Assembly (NCBI GenBank): GCA_009733575.1
Contig: ML769404.1
Span: 1 to 64,000 of the forward strand
Length of the DNA: 64,000 nt
Reading direction: 5' to 3'
From: Gymnopus androsaceus JB14
Taxonomy: Eukaryota; Basidiomycota; Agaricomycetes; Agaricales; Omphalotaceae
The position numbers were made by a program, and so were the translations under genes. The notes below the pieces were generated by a model. The model saw only the letters and a list, made by a program, of their open reading frames with translations, ran no database searches and was not told the origin of the DNA. How positions within the stretch are numbered: the first letter of the stretch is position 1; each line of letters opens with the position of its first letter. Positions 11,291 to 26,312 of this stretch are shown here, one piece after another.

Positions 11291-12174
11291 CTAGTGCCAA
11301 TGTGGTAGAAGGTAGAGATACAATTAGGGGTAAACTACTGAATATGGTAATGTGTTATGACCCAGCCCCTTACACTTTTTTCCAACTAATAACTACCTAC
11401 AACTACTGGGTTATCTTATCTCACAACTATCAACCATCAGCCTCAGTCATGTGGATCCACTTACATACAGCTTGCATAGCCTTCCCATAACCTTCACTAG
11501 CTGTACCACAGCCTACTGAGGCTGTACCTATAGCCACACCATAGCCTCCAAGGGCTATGCACATAGCCCACACTCAACTCAATACTTATTTCTATAGCCA
11601 CTTCATAGCATACCAAGGCTATGTCCACAGCCCACTAATATCTCAATACCTAGATACAGCCTCTCTACAGCTTTGGCACTGCCAGAGATATACTAAATAC
11701 TATTGGTTAGTTCTATTATATAGCATAGCCTTACATACAGTAGAAACACTATGAAAGCTGGGCTAAATCCACTGTAAAGCCCCAGCTTGAGTATTTTGAT
11801 TAACTTACTTCTCTTTGGGATTACAGTCTTGAAGATATTGAGCTCACTGTCTTGTTTACTTTCTGCTGTCTCAACTACATTTGATCTCTGATCAAATCTT
11901 CCTAGTACCATTACTGTTGACAACCAACTGTCCAGTACTTATCAGCTACTACTACTAATACTGTTGACAACCAGTGTCCAGTACTTATCAACTAATAACC
12001 TCACTTGCAACACTTATTACATCTAACAAAGGTACGTGTGCTAGTCATTGTCTGCACATAGTGACTCCCACTGTACATAGACTTACTAACAAGTCTATTG
12101 ATCCATTGTTTACTTACATATTACATTACTTAAGTAGTCTCATAGATTAGCTCCTAACATAATGATACATCTGG
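11291..12174. other. AT-rich repeat tract, possible copia LTR/leader remnant
   Basis: No gene is seen. Two ~64-base units start CTATAGCCAC at about 11529 and 11593 and contain AAGGGCTATGCACATAGCCC-type hairpins. A ~30-base unit TGTTGACAACCA..GTCCAGTACTTATCA occurs at about 11916 and 11963. Because a copia gag fragment follows at 12175, this may be its LTR and leader, but I could not define TG..CA ends. Confidence 0.35.
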
Positions 12175-12546
12175 ATGACCCAATATCTGGGTCACATTCT
12201 AACAATCCTCATCCTCACAGCAGTCTACCCCAGCTCCAACACAGTTGCCTGTACCAGCTCTAAAGCCAGAGCTATCTCCAGAATCATATTGATCTCAGCA
12301 ACCAACTCCAAAACAAGATCAACCAGTCAATCTACCACATCAACCCCCGTCTCCATCAACATCACCAGATCACCAGGTGCTTTAGTTGCAGATCCAGATT
12401 CTGATGATGACAATATGTTGAAAGCATTGAAAGTCACTGATAAGGTTACCATTCTTAAATCAGATGGATCCAATTGGGACATATGTAACACCCAAGTCAA
12501 ATTAGCAGCCAAATCTATTGGCTACCAATGCTATGTGAAACACAAG
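12175..12546 (+). pseudogene. copia gag N-terminal fragment
   Basis: The translation includes DSDDDNMLKALKVTDKVT and ILKSDGSNWDICNTQVKLAA. These align with SDDDSMSKALKAFDKVTTLK and SDGSNWDTWKTRVEFAARSI of the fuller copia element at 25911-33281. The match stops after IGYQCYV, where unrelated sequence begins. It is a truncated relic of a related but distinct copia copy. Confidence 0.75.
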
Positions 12547-12729
12547 TGCAAGAAGTATTGTCAATTGTGTTGCTTCATGGGCATGATCATGATCACAATT
12601 GGAAAAGCTTGGTTTCCATATAGCTTCAATAAAATCTTGCCAATGAACATATAAATCTCATTGAGGTCAAAGCAAAATTGTGCACAGAGCTCTGATCACA
12701 ATAGAATTCTGTTCTTCCACCATGATCAT

Positions 12730-13295
12730 GAATTTTGAATAGATCTAAGTTGTGGATTTAATCTAGAGAACAAGCCCAAGCTTTTGACATAGTTTTTAAA
12801 GTATTTCCATGTAATTTGGCTGCTCTACAGAGACTTTTCCAGAAATGATAAAATCTATACTGACAGGTTTGTTCTTTGAAGACAAGCCATTCTCACTGCT
12901 GGAAAGAGCAACATCGAAAATGAGGGAAAACACTCTCACCTTAAAAAAATATTCCAATTTGATAGGACAATTTGTGCTGCAAATGCACAAGTTTTGGCTC
13001 ATTTCCACTATTTTTGGTATTTTCAACATTTTTAGAGTATCTTTGCCTGCTCATGGGGACATCGAATTCAAGTATTTTTCTAAAGTGAGAACCGCTACCC
13101 TCATTTTCAAGGTTGCTCTTTCCAATGGTGAAAATGGCTTGTCTTTGAAGATTTTTCCTGTCATTATAGATTTTTCCATTTCTGGAAAAGTCTCTGTAGA
13201 ATAGCCAAATTACATGGAAATATTTTACAAGGTATGTCAAAAGCTTAGCCTTGTTCTCTAGATTAAATCCACAACTTAGACCTAGTCAAAATTCA
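12730..13295. mobile_element. foldback element (~565 bp near-palindrome)
   Basis: 12730-12980 and 13050-13295 are imperfect reverse complements for about 240 bases each, including GTTGTGGATTTAATCTAGAG, TTACATGGAAATA and TTTCTGGAAAAGTCTCTGTA. The unpaired centre is only ~70 bases. There is no coding frame with family features. It looks like a MITE or foldback transposon, or a head-to-head duplication. I saw no clear target-site duplication. Confidence 0.7.
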
Positions 13296-13474
13296 AAGCG
13301 GTTGTCAAGATATTGCAAAAGAAAATACCTGGACTGTTACTTTCTGTGTGCATGAGCAAGAGCTAAAGGAGAGAAATTTGGAGGCATTGGAAGCATAACG
13401 TACCCCAATTTTACCCTTTCAAAGAATTTTTGACACACTGACAAAATTCCCACCATCATCAGGAATTTTCCCTC

Positions 13475-13834
13475 AATTAATTCAATTTGTTTGGATTAAA
13501 GTTTTTTGAAGGTTCCAAGATCAGGAAAATTTCATTCAAGATAGTACAGCAATTGGGAAGTCAAATTTGGTGGGAAGACAGGTACTCTGTGAACTACATA
13601 CTTAGTATTCTTACATGTGGGCAATATCAGAAGCCAACAATAAATTATTCAGTCCTCAACACAATGGAACCATTCATCCCCATACACACAATCTTCAAAA
13701 GATAGCTCTGTGTATCCTTTCCGAGATATAATGCATGTATTCTGAGGCCTCCATAGGAGTCTACGGAACTGGGAAGGAATCCAAATTATACCATTGTGGG
13801 AATTGGGAAAAGTAATCCATCCATCACTTGATAG
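13475..13834. repeat. right arm of long inverted duplication (partner 1-360)
   Basis: Antiparallel match to window positions 1-360. It covers the last ~185 coding bases of the minus-strand NLR gene plus ~170 bases of its 3' flank. Scattered substitutions and small indels in the flank show it is not an assembly echo. Confidence 0.85.
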
Positions 13835-16800
13835 ATGCCAATTATTACATGCTGCAGCACAAATCAGGAACAAACTGTGAAAAGAATAAATGGAAATACT
13901 ACCTTGTGACATTTGATGGTGGTATGCAGAGGTGCTGCTTAATATTGAGGAGTCACCCTGAATCCTCAATGTCTCATTGAAAGAGCCAGAAGCAATCCTA
14001 GCTCCATCAGGTGGAAAGGAAAATAATTGGACTGAGTAATCATGACCTTCCAGAGGGCCACTCATCTGAGCAACAGCAGTGGCATCCCAGATCCTTACTG
14101 TCTTATCCATAGAGCCAGAAACAATCCTTGTTCCATCAGGTGAAAAGGCCACTGATTGAACCCATTCATCATGACCTTCCAGAGGATCACCTATCAGAGT
14201 ACCAGCAGTGGCATCCCAGATTTTTATAGTCTTGTCTCCTGATCCAGAAACAATTCTAGCTCCATCAGGTGAAAAGGCCACTGATTGGACTGAACAATCA
14301 TGACCTTCCAGAGGGTCACCTATCTGAGCACCAGTAGTGGCATCCCAAATCCTTACTGTTTTATCAAAAGAGCCTGAAACAATCTTAGTTCCATCAGGTG
14401 AAAATGCCACTGATTGAACCCAATGATCATGACCTCCCATTGGATCAAACACCTGAACACCATTGATGGCATCCCAGATCCTTACTGTTCTATCAGCAGA
14501 ACCAGACACAATCCTTGATCCATCAGGTGAAAAGGCCACTGATTGAACCCAACCATAATGACCTTGGAGAGGATCACCTATCTTGGCACCAGTGGTGGCA
14601 TCCCAGATTCTCACTGTTTTGTCTTTAGAGCCTGACACAATCCTGGTTCCATCAGATGAAAAGGCCACTGAATTGATAAAACCCTCATGACCTTTCAGAG
14701 CATCATCTATCTGAGCACCAGTAGTGGCATCCCAGATTCTCAGGGTCAGGTCATCAGAGCCAGATACAATTCTAGCTCCATCAGGTGAAAAGGCCACTGA
14801 TTGGACTGAATTATCATGACCTTCCAGAGGTCACCTACCTGAGCACCAGTGGTGGCATCCCAGATCCTTACTGTCTGATCAATAGAACCAGAAAGAATCC
14901 TTGTTTCATCAGGTGAAAAGACCACTGATTGAACCCAATGATCATGACCTTCCAGTGGATCAAACACCTGAGCACTGGTGACATCCCAGATCCTTACCAT
15001 CCTATCAGTAGAACCAGAAACAATCCTTGTTCCATCAGGTGAAAAGGCCACTGATTGGACACAGTCATCATGACCTTCCAGAGGATCACCTATCTGAGAA
15101 CCAGTGGTAGCATCCCAAATCCTTATAGTCCTGTCCTCTAATCCAGATGCAATCATTGTTCCATCGAGTGAAAAGGCTACTGATTGGACTAGATGATCAT
15201 GACCTTCCAAGGAGTCACCTATCTGAGCACCAGTGGTAGCATTCCAGATCTTTATGGTCCTATCATCAGAGCCAGATACAATTCTTGTTCCATCAGATGA
15301 AAAGGCTACTGATTGGACCGAATCATCATGACCTTCCAGAGGGTCACCTATCTGAGCACCAGTGGTGGCATCCCAGATCCTTACTAGTTATATCCATAGA
15401 GCCAGAAACAACCCTTGTTCCATCAGGTGAAAAGGCCACTGATAGGATACTCATACCAGAATGTTTCCTTGTTCCATCAGGTGAAAAGACAACTGATTGG
15501 CCCTGATCATCATGACCTTTCAGAGGGTCACTTATACATATCTGAGCACCAGTGGTGGAATCCCAGATCCTTACTGTCTTATCCATAGAGCCAGACACAA
15601 TCCTTGTTCCATCAGGTGAAATGGCCACTGATTTGACTCCATCATCATGACCTTCCAGAGGGTCTCCTATCTGAGCACCAGTGGTGGCATCCCAGATCCT
15701 TATTGTTTTATCCATAGAGCCAGAAACAATCCTTGTTCCATTGGGTGAAAAAGCCACTGATTGAACCCAATCATCATGACCTTCCAGAAGGTTACCTATC
15801 TGAGCACCAGTGGTAGCATCCCAGATTCTTATACTTGTATCCTCTGATCCAGATACAATCCTGCTTCCATCTGGTGAAAAGGCCACTGAAATTACCCGAT
15901 TATTATGTCCCTTCAATACAATATCAGTGAGCTGACTTTGTACTTGGTTTTCTATTCTCAAACTTCTTTTTACTTGGGGCTTACATTCCAAGCTGTTGTT
16001 CCAAAAAGGGATGATACTTAGGTATAAATGTGCTGTCCATCCCCTCACTTCACTGGTTGAAAATTGCAGCACCAAATTCTGGAGGTGCCTTGCTATCTGT
16101 GTAACCTCCAATGTAGAGCTGGTATATAATAGCTTCTATAGGAATTTCAGTCTCTTATCTGCATACTAGTCACATGAACTATCTAGTACTAACCTTGTAT
16201 ATGGAATTAATAGCCTCTCCACATTGCTGCAATAGGCCTAGTACACTCATGGCTTCAATCCAGTATACTCCCTTTCCCTTCAAGAATTCTTGCAGTCTCT
16301 CTAAATCTTCATTCTGGATATCACATTCATTGAAATGATAGCCCCAAAACTGACAAGAATATTGGAGTGATTCACTTAGATTCTTTTGAACTTTTTCTTG
16401 AAAGTTGGGAACCTTTTTATCAGGTAGGAAAGATGATGGAAGTTCACAGATATTGAATCTTAACTGATCCATTATATGCAAACATGCAAAGGTCAGTTTG
16501 AGATGATGAGCCTTCATCCACTCAATCTTCATTATCTTTAAAAGATAATCAGGGAAAGAGGCATGGAATGTAAAAACACAGTTATTCTGTTCTGAAATAT
16601 AGAATACTGCTTCCAGCCGAATGATCAAATCTAGAACACCAGCTTCTTGTAATCTCAGCAGTTCAGCTATGGCATTACATGTCAATGGCTTTCCTGTGCA
16701 AATCATGGTGTAAAGGATCATCATATCTTCCTGAGTTTCATGAGGGCTGTTTGTACTTGAAATTGCATTATTTATGATTCCACTGTAAAGTTGGTGTAGA

Positions 16801-18095
16801 TCCTGATACTGATTATTCTGATTCAGTGAATTAGCTAATCTCTCTTGCTGTCTTGCAAGATACCTGCCACCTTTCACATGTTTCACTATGGTTGCTGCAT
16901 AAATGAAGAGCTTTCCAGAAAGTGATGTAAGCTGCCGGAGTTCCTCCTCTGATGAACATATTCCATCTAGCTCAGTTTTGACATAAGTGTATATATCTTC
17001 TTGGACTAAATTTTCTTCAACTTGATGGAGAATAAACTTATTGATATATGAAATTGGTTCAGAGTGTATCAAGTTGCTTATGTCAATGAGCTGCTGGATT
17101 GCCTGCTCTGGGCGACTAGTCAAGAAAAATTTTAGTCCTAGCAGTTCTCTTTTCTGAATTGCTCTGGTGAGTGGTTTAAGGACTGATGAAACCTCATCAC
17201 ATTCATCCAAAGCATCCACAATAAAAACTGGTGTGTGTGACTTCCTCTGGCCCTTGGTGGCAGCTTTCCAGGGTTCAATTAAAAGTGTTTTGACTTGCTC
17301 CTCTGGCTTTCTTCTTGGAAGTTCAGGATCTTTATGCAAGGCCTCTATAAGAGAAGCTGCAAAGATTCCTGAGTATTTGGCCAGCTGGTATGCCAGAGTA
17401 GGAATAATTAAGCGGTGATCCCTACATTGTGGAATCTGGCTGGAGCAAAAGAAAGTTCCAGCAAGCAGATCCTTGTCCTTTAATTTAATGCAAATGGACA
17501 TTGCAATTGTGCTTTTGCCTGTCCCAGCCATACCAGACATCCAGTAGCCCAGAGGAATATCAGGTTCAATGCTGTTAGTCCATTCCACAATGTCTGAGAG
17601 AATTTTTTCCCTTGTGCCTGGACTGCAAAACTTGCGAGTGTGTGTGATGCCTAGGTCAGCATCATAAAATGCTTGCCATGCGTAAGGTAGCATTCCAATG
17701 ATTTCCTAATTTTTGCGATTTCAGTTTATTTGTTGATTTATGTTTCAAACCCTTACCTCCAAAATTGTGGTCCTTTGAGATCTATGATAAGAGACATATT
17801 GATCTCCATGAACATTATAGAACTCTCCACCATGTATGGAAAAATCTTGAGCATTTGGAAACATTGAAGAGGCTGCATTTGTGGCTGGAACTTGACTTTC
17901 AGCAGTTAAGCTTCTGTCTTTTTTACGGTTGAGAAACTTGCGAATAACTTTTTTGACCATAGTTTGGAAGCCTAGAGGTGAATCAGGTGATGGGGGGTTG
18001 AACCTAAAGATAACTTTTTGGACAAAGCGCACTTTATAACACAAAGAGACTGATTGCATTACCAGACCCACGAGAAGCACGGATGTTGAAACCAT
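13649..18095 (-). CDS. NACHT-WD40 NLR protein with two apparent frameshifts
   Basis: Fungal NLR (STAND) proteins act in allorecognition and immunity-like signalling; that is family knowledge. Exon 1 (18095-17757, 113 aa) has a hydrophobic N-terminus and a Gly/Asn-rich GGEFYNVHGDQYVSY segment. Exon 2 (17705-16194) holds the NACHT ATPase: Walker A GMAGTGKS near residue 171 and Walker B PVFIVDALDECD. Exon 3 starts at 16135 and carries about 15 WD40 repeats (15915-13980). A last short intron lies at about 13902-13850, before the tail ending WFHCVED. Introns are GT-AG and keep frame. The WD40 region is broken by a +1 near 15385 and a -1 near 14832, so it is a pseudogene, a truncated NLR, or contains sequence errors. 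The tail is duplicated in inverted orientation at 1-186. Confidence 0.85.
13980..15915 (-). repeat. tandem WD40-coding minisatellite, ~15 units of ~129 bp
   Basis: Units encode [L]EGHDxxVQSVAFSPDGTR, IVSGSxDKTVRIWDATTG and AQIGDP with almost no framework change. Residues just after GHD vary strongly (DW, DG, DC, HW, HL, CS, EW, YS), as do a few others. One unit at about 15440-15540 is irregular, with parts of two units joined. Such internally homogenised, tip-variable WD40 arrays are the recognition region of fungal NWD proteins. Confidence 0.9.
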
Positions 18096-18211
18096 TGATG
18101 ATTGTCATTCTACAGCAGTACATGTGATAAAGTATGTAATACTGTACGGAATCACTCTATTCTTCAGTGGTCACAGGTTGCAAGGCTATCCGCAGATAGC
18201 GATACCAATAG

Positions 18212-18651
18212 AGGCCCCCCAGAAACTCCCCCTACCCTTGTCCGGCCAAGTGGCCTCAAGTACGCCGTGATTTTGGTCTCAAGTACGCTATTTCGGACAG
18301 GTACGGTCACGTGAATTCGGAAAAAATCACAAAAAATTAAATCAAAGCTAAAATAAAATCACAATAATCCTGAGCAAGCCCTACTGGGCTCTACATACTT
18401 TCAAGAGACTAGGAAATGCTCTTCAATGCTTCAGTGCTTCCATGATAGTGCTTCTTGCTTCCTGCTTCTTTGGCCCAGATATACCTTACATTTTTCAGCT
18501 CAGCACTCACGTGCAACCTAAAGTAGGCTATATTGGGACAGAGAGCAATTTTTTTGGTCTAAAATATGCTATAATATGACAGGAAAATCACCGAAATTGC
18601 GACCTCAAATATGCTACTCCACACAAAGGTTGGCGGTAGTTTTGAGGGCCT
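18212..18651. mobile_element. 440-bp MITE with perfect 8-bp target duplication
   Basis: Flanked by ACCAATAG at 18204-18211 and 18652-18659. Terminal inverted repeats are about 28 bases, imperfect: AGGCCCCCCAGAAACTCCCC at the left against AGGCCCTCAAAACTACCGCC on the other strand at the right. The subterminal regions repeat CTCAAGTACGC/CTCAAATATGC and GGTCT..AAATATGCTAT motifs. There is no coding capacity. Target length and the end arrangement fit a non-autonomous hAT-like or related 8-bp-duplicating family. Confidence 0.8.
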
Positions 18652-18659
18652 ACCAATAG

Positions 18660-19869
18660 TGATTGAGCATTCTGCTCAATTGTACTGAACTACCAAAGCT
18701 AGAGAAGGAAGAGCCAAAATTGGACTCCATGCTGGGGATTGAGTTGAAGTCAAAGAATTGGCTATATGAAGAGATGAAGAGAGGCATTAGTATCAGGTAG
18801 AAGGGTACTAATGTAAATTGGAGATGAGGAGGAGTAGGAGGAGAAAATACGCATGAATAACTTCTAGAGTCAAACCTGCCTCCATGTCCTCTGAGAATTG
18901 CTTTAATGCTTGGCTGTGGAAGATATGTCCATCCTAAGAAGGAACAGGCTGAAAACTAGTTGGGTCAAGCCTGGCATTCACCTGTAAAGTAAATAGAGTT
19001 GTCGAATCCACAGAGTTTGATCACTACTAGTAGTGTGGAAATAAGAGAGAAATGTGGAAGACTTGCCTTGAAACTAATCTAAAACATGAGTGATTATATC
19101 TTAAAACAACCCCATGAAAATCTACTTGAAAAGACGCATTCGTTGCATCCAACGATAGGCAGTACGTTACTGCTACTTGACTGCTACTAGCCTACTATAT
19201 GGCAATAAGAGTATCAATCAAAACATATCTGTGTTTAAAGGAGTAGCACCACATAAGCTGGAGCCTGCCTAAACAGCTCTCGAAGCAAACAAGTCGCAAG
19301 AATTATCAGTACTGCCCCAGGCAGCGAGGCCTGGTGCAAAGTGAGTAGATTAGATTAAATTTGTGCCAAAGCTGAGCAGGGTAAAGTCATTGCTTATCCA
19401 CAAGTCCACTATAACTCCTTTCTTTGGGTCTGAGTCAACTTCCTTCTGCATTCTCATTCCGCTTTCTTATCTGTGGTAGCATGCCCTAAATGTGATGAAA
19501 GCGGCGAGTGTCATTAATGAATTGAAACAGCGAGGTGCCAGAGTGACTTCTCCAGAAATTGAATTACAATTAATTATCGCGGCTTTGTTTCAACTCGACC
19601 CTCCTTCACTCCACTATGGACTGTAATAACTCCCCTGCACTTCATGTCTTTTCCTAAACTTCCATCATGGGATATTATTCAACAGGGTAACGTTGCATCA
19701 GGATTAACGTCTCCAGGCGATCAGTAGAATCAGCCAAACGACAAGGACTAGGAGCAGCAGAAAAAGACGTGAAACCTGCCTCTTTCTACGTCTTTCTACG
19801 CGAGTCAGAAAGAAGAAGTGAAGAGGTCTTTCATCTGCCTCCCAGTTTATCCTGCTACTCGCTGTCGAC
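18660..19869. other. no gene recognised
   Basis: About 1.2 kb without a convincing coding frame, RNA gene or repeat. The short frame at 19704-19886 overlaps the start of the RPT2-like fragment on the opposite strand and is probably spurious. Confidence 0.5.
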
Positions 19870-20345
19870 TTCATCTCTACAAGCAAGAACGTATAAAGTG
19901 TATTGTATTACCTGCTGCTCGAGAAAGAGTTCATCCAGAACAAAGAGCGTCTCAAGCCAGAGTCTTTACGTGAGGAAAAAAAAGAGGAAGATTGGTCAAA
20001 GGTTGACGATCTTCGAGGAAGTCTGATGGCCGTAGGGACTATGGAGAAAATTATTGACGATGACCATGCTATTCTCAGCACTGTATCTGGTCCCGATTTC
20101 ATCGTCTCGATTATACGTTATGTCAGCAAGGATCTGCTAGACCCAGGTCTTGCTTCATCGTCTAATGTCATGAAGCTAGACAAGGCGAGACTCAAATACA
20201 GTAGGTGGGTGTGCAATGCTTAATGTTCCTGATGTTGCTAACCTTGGTTTAGGACTCTGTCGAGTTACCTCTCACACATCCTGAAATGTACAAGGAAATC
20301 TCTACTGTCTTCCCGGTACCGGAAAGACTCTTCTTGCGAAAGTGT
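19870..20345 (+). pseudogene. broken copy of 26S proteasome ATPase Rpt2
   Basis: 19903-20223 encodes [20 protein letters not shown], then [20 protein letters not shown] and [20 protein letters not shown]. This is the N-domain of the Rpt2/PSMC1 subunit in correct order (conserved [22 protein letters not shown]). After a disrupted stretch, 20250-20345 still shows VELPLTHPEMYKE and, in another frame, the Walker A LPGTGKTLLAK. The region between is deleted, the frames are shifted and most of the AAA domain is missing. It is a truncated gene copy; the functional RPT2 must be elsewhere. Confidence 0.8.
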
Positions 20346-20439
20346 CCAAAGTAAAGACTGGTTGACCCTTCTTCGTCTTCTTTTGTGCGCCAAACATGAT
20401 TTTTCCTGTTAAGCGCGTGGCGTGAACGGGGACGCGACG

Positions 20440-21700
<1,261 letters not shown>

Positions 21701-22183
21701 TTAGTGCATGACTACTACGATTTAGTACACATCAAAATAATATTTATCGCAAAGCAAAATGGCCAAGGGACTCCATGCTTTAGTACAGAGATGCTTTCGC
21801 GAACGCAACGTCACGCAGCATGAAACAGACAACCACCTCTCGTCCTCTACTACTACCATTATGGCGCACCCTTCAATAAGGATATTTTTATTTGCTCGCA
21901 AGGACTTCACCCATCATGCTTTTAAACTGTGCTTTCAACGTTCAATTTTGAGCAGGGTCCATTCATGACAATTCAACCTTCATTTAACCAGAATCGTTTG
22001 CTGTGGGAGAATGACCCACTCACTTGGAGATGCTCAAATTCCGCGACTAAAGCCGACAATGCATCAATCTATTATGATTATGATGAGCTCTAAATGTGTT
22101 CAGTGAATTCACAATCCAGTCACGATATCGATTTTCTTCGTCGCCTCCCATTGGTCTCTCCGATTAAGAATTGAGGGCACTAA

Positions 22184-24732
<2,549 letters not shown>

Positions 24733-24919
24733 TTGCTTTTCGGAGACAGGTATCGAGTAAAGATTTGAGAAAATGGAAATCGCTATATGTCCTTTGACTT
24801 CCTTAACAAGAATATCTTTCGCTTTCAATCATCATCATACTCACTGCAGTTAAATGACAGAAAGACGCAAGAGAGATTAGACCTGTTAGTTGAAAATTTA
24901 CAGGATTTGAACTGAGCGC

Positions 24920-25225
24920 CCGAATTTTGACGTTCGTCTCGACATCCATCATCGCGTTCGTTCACCTGTTTATGCTTCGCATTCGTCTTCAATTTAGCTG
25001 GAAAATGGTTTCCAACGCGCTTTAATCGCCTCCAACAATACTGACTGGGTGGCTTGGTTGAAGATGCTCTCTGTATCACCAGCTCTCGTACCGCCTGAAC
25101 TGGCGAGAACTGGCGAATTAATATTCATTCCTAGCATCACGGAAACGCCAAGTTGGATCTTTCTGCAGCTGCAATGGAATCGAATAGGATATCACTTTGT
25201 TCAGGCTAATGTGAGCCAAGCGAGC
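24920..25225 (+). pseudogene. truncated 5' fragment of the PIG-X-like gene
   Basis: The sequence matches 38668-38990, the 5' part of the PIG-X-like gene, in order: GTTCGTCTCGACATCCATC, AACACTGACTGGGT, CGCCTGAACTGGCGA, AGCTGCAATGGA. Many substitutions and indels destroy the frame. It lies just 3' of GMC copy 2, as the intact gene lies 3' of copy 3. This shows that the duplicated unit was GMC plus the beginning of PIG-X. Confidence 0.8.
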
Positions 25226-25910
25226 TGCCAGTCAGGGCCCAGATGTTGATCTCGGTGACTTGATCAGCTTTGTTTCCTCAGTACCACCATGCCTTCTTGT
25301 ACTGTCTCTAGTCTTGAAACTATTTCCATCGACCACGTTATTGTGGGAGGGGGGACTGCTGGTTTAGCCGCAGCAGCTCGTCTTTCAGAAAACCCAGGCG
25401 TGGCTGTTTTGGTTATTGAGGCCGGTCAGCACCGCGTTGCTGTTCCCGAAATCGACATCCCTGGTTGGTTATGCCAATCTCACTTGTGATGTCGTTTTTG
25501 AAATATCGCTGTTTGTACAGGCTACATTGGTAGAAACATCGCTCGGGACGGTTTCGACGGGACATTTTTGACCGTGCCGCAAAAGCATGCTAACGATAGG
25601 GTTGTCCTTCAACCCAGAGGCAAGGGACTTGGGGGATCTTCGATTGTAGGTGTTGCGCTTGATATTTCATAGCAGCATACAACCGAATCTTCCAGATCAA
25701 CTTTTTGGGTCTCTTCAGACCTTCAAAACAAGAAATGGATGCTTTAGAAACTCTCGGAAATCCTGGATGGAACTGGGAGTCGATGCTTCATTACATGCAA
25801 AAGGTAGGTATTGGATCCTGACTGCAATCTGCAGTGCTAATAAATCCCAGAGCAAGACCTTGTTGCCACCGACTCTCACTAACTCCGAGGCAGTCAAGTA
25901 TGCTGCTCAG

Positions 25911-26272
25911 TGTTGGAATATCAAAGGTAAATATATTCTATCGAACTATACATGGAACGCTTCTCATAGTATCCACTTGTTTGTATCACCATCCCATGCA
26001 CTCCACTATTATTGTCTCGCAGACTCCACTTAGTCTCTCGCCATATCCACTTGCTCTCTCGCAGTACCCACTTTACTGTATGCATAGTAGCCACACATAT
26101 TCACGCAGTAGCCACTTGCCCGATATATTGTTTGTACTTAGAACTGTAGATAAGCTTAGGTACCATACCCTGTAATAACACCGTCGTCCCCCATCGATCT
26201 GTGTGATTGTTACTACTAAGTCCTGTGTGGACTTACTGCTGCTACTTCCTATTTAGGAATGTAACTCTAATA
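25911..26272 (+). repeat. 5' LTR of copia element
   Basis: 362 bases, TGTTGGAATATC...AACTCTAATA. It contains repeated CCACTTG/CTCTCGCAG blocks. A near-TATA sequence GTAGATAAGC here reads GTATATAAGC in the 3' LTR, so a T-to-G change may have weakened this promoter. Confidence 0.92.
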
Positions 26273-26290
26273 GGTTATGGGCCCCGGCCT
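26273..26290 (+). other. copia primer-binding site, half-tRNA type
   Basis: GGTTATGGGCCCCGGCCT directly follows the 5' LTR. Its reverse complement contains GGGCCCATAACC, which resembles an initiator tRNA-Met anticodon stem-loop with a CAT anticodon. Drosophila copia and yeast Ty5 prime from such an internal cut of initiator tRNA. The assignment is by resemblance. Confidence 0.6.
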
Positions 26291-26312
26291 TAACCATTGA
26301 CACATCTATTTG

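Noticed and set aside
11470..11660. CRISPR-like repeats (spaced ATAGCC units)
   Set aside because: Units are contiguous, degenerate and hairpin-forming in a fungal genome; they are simple tandem repeats.
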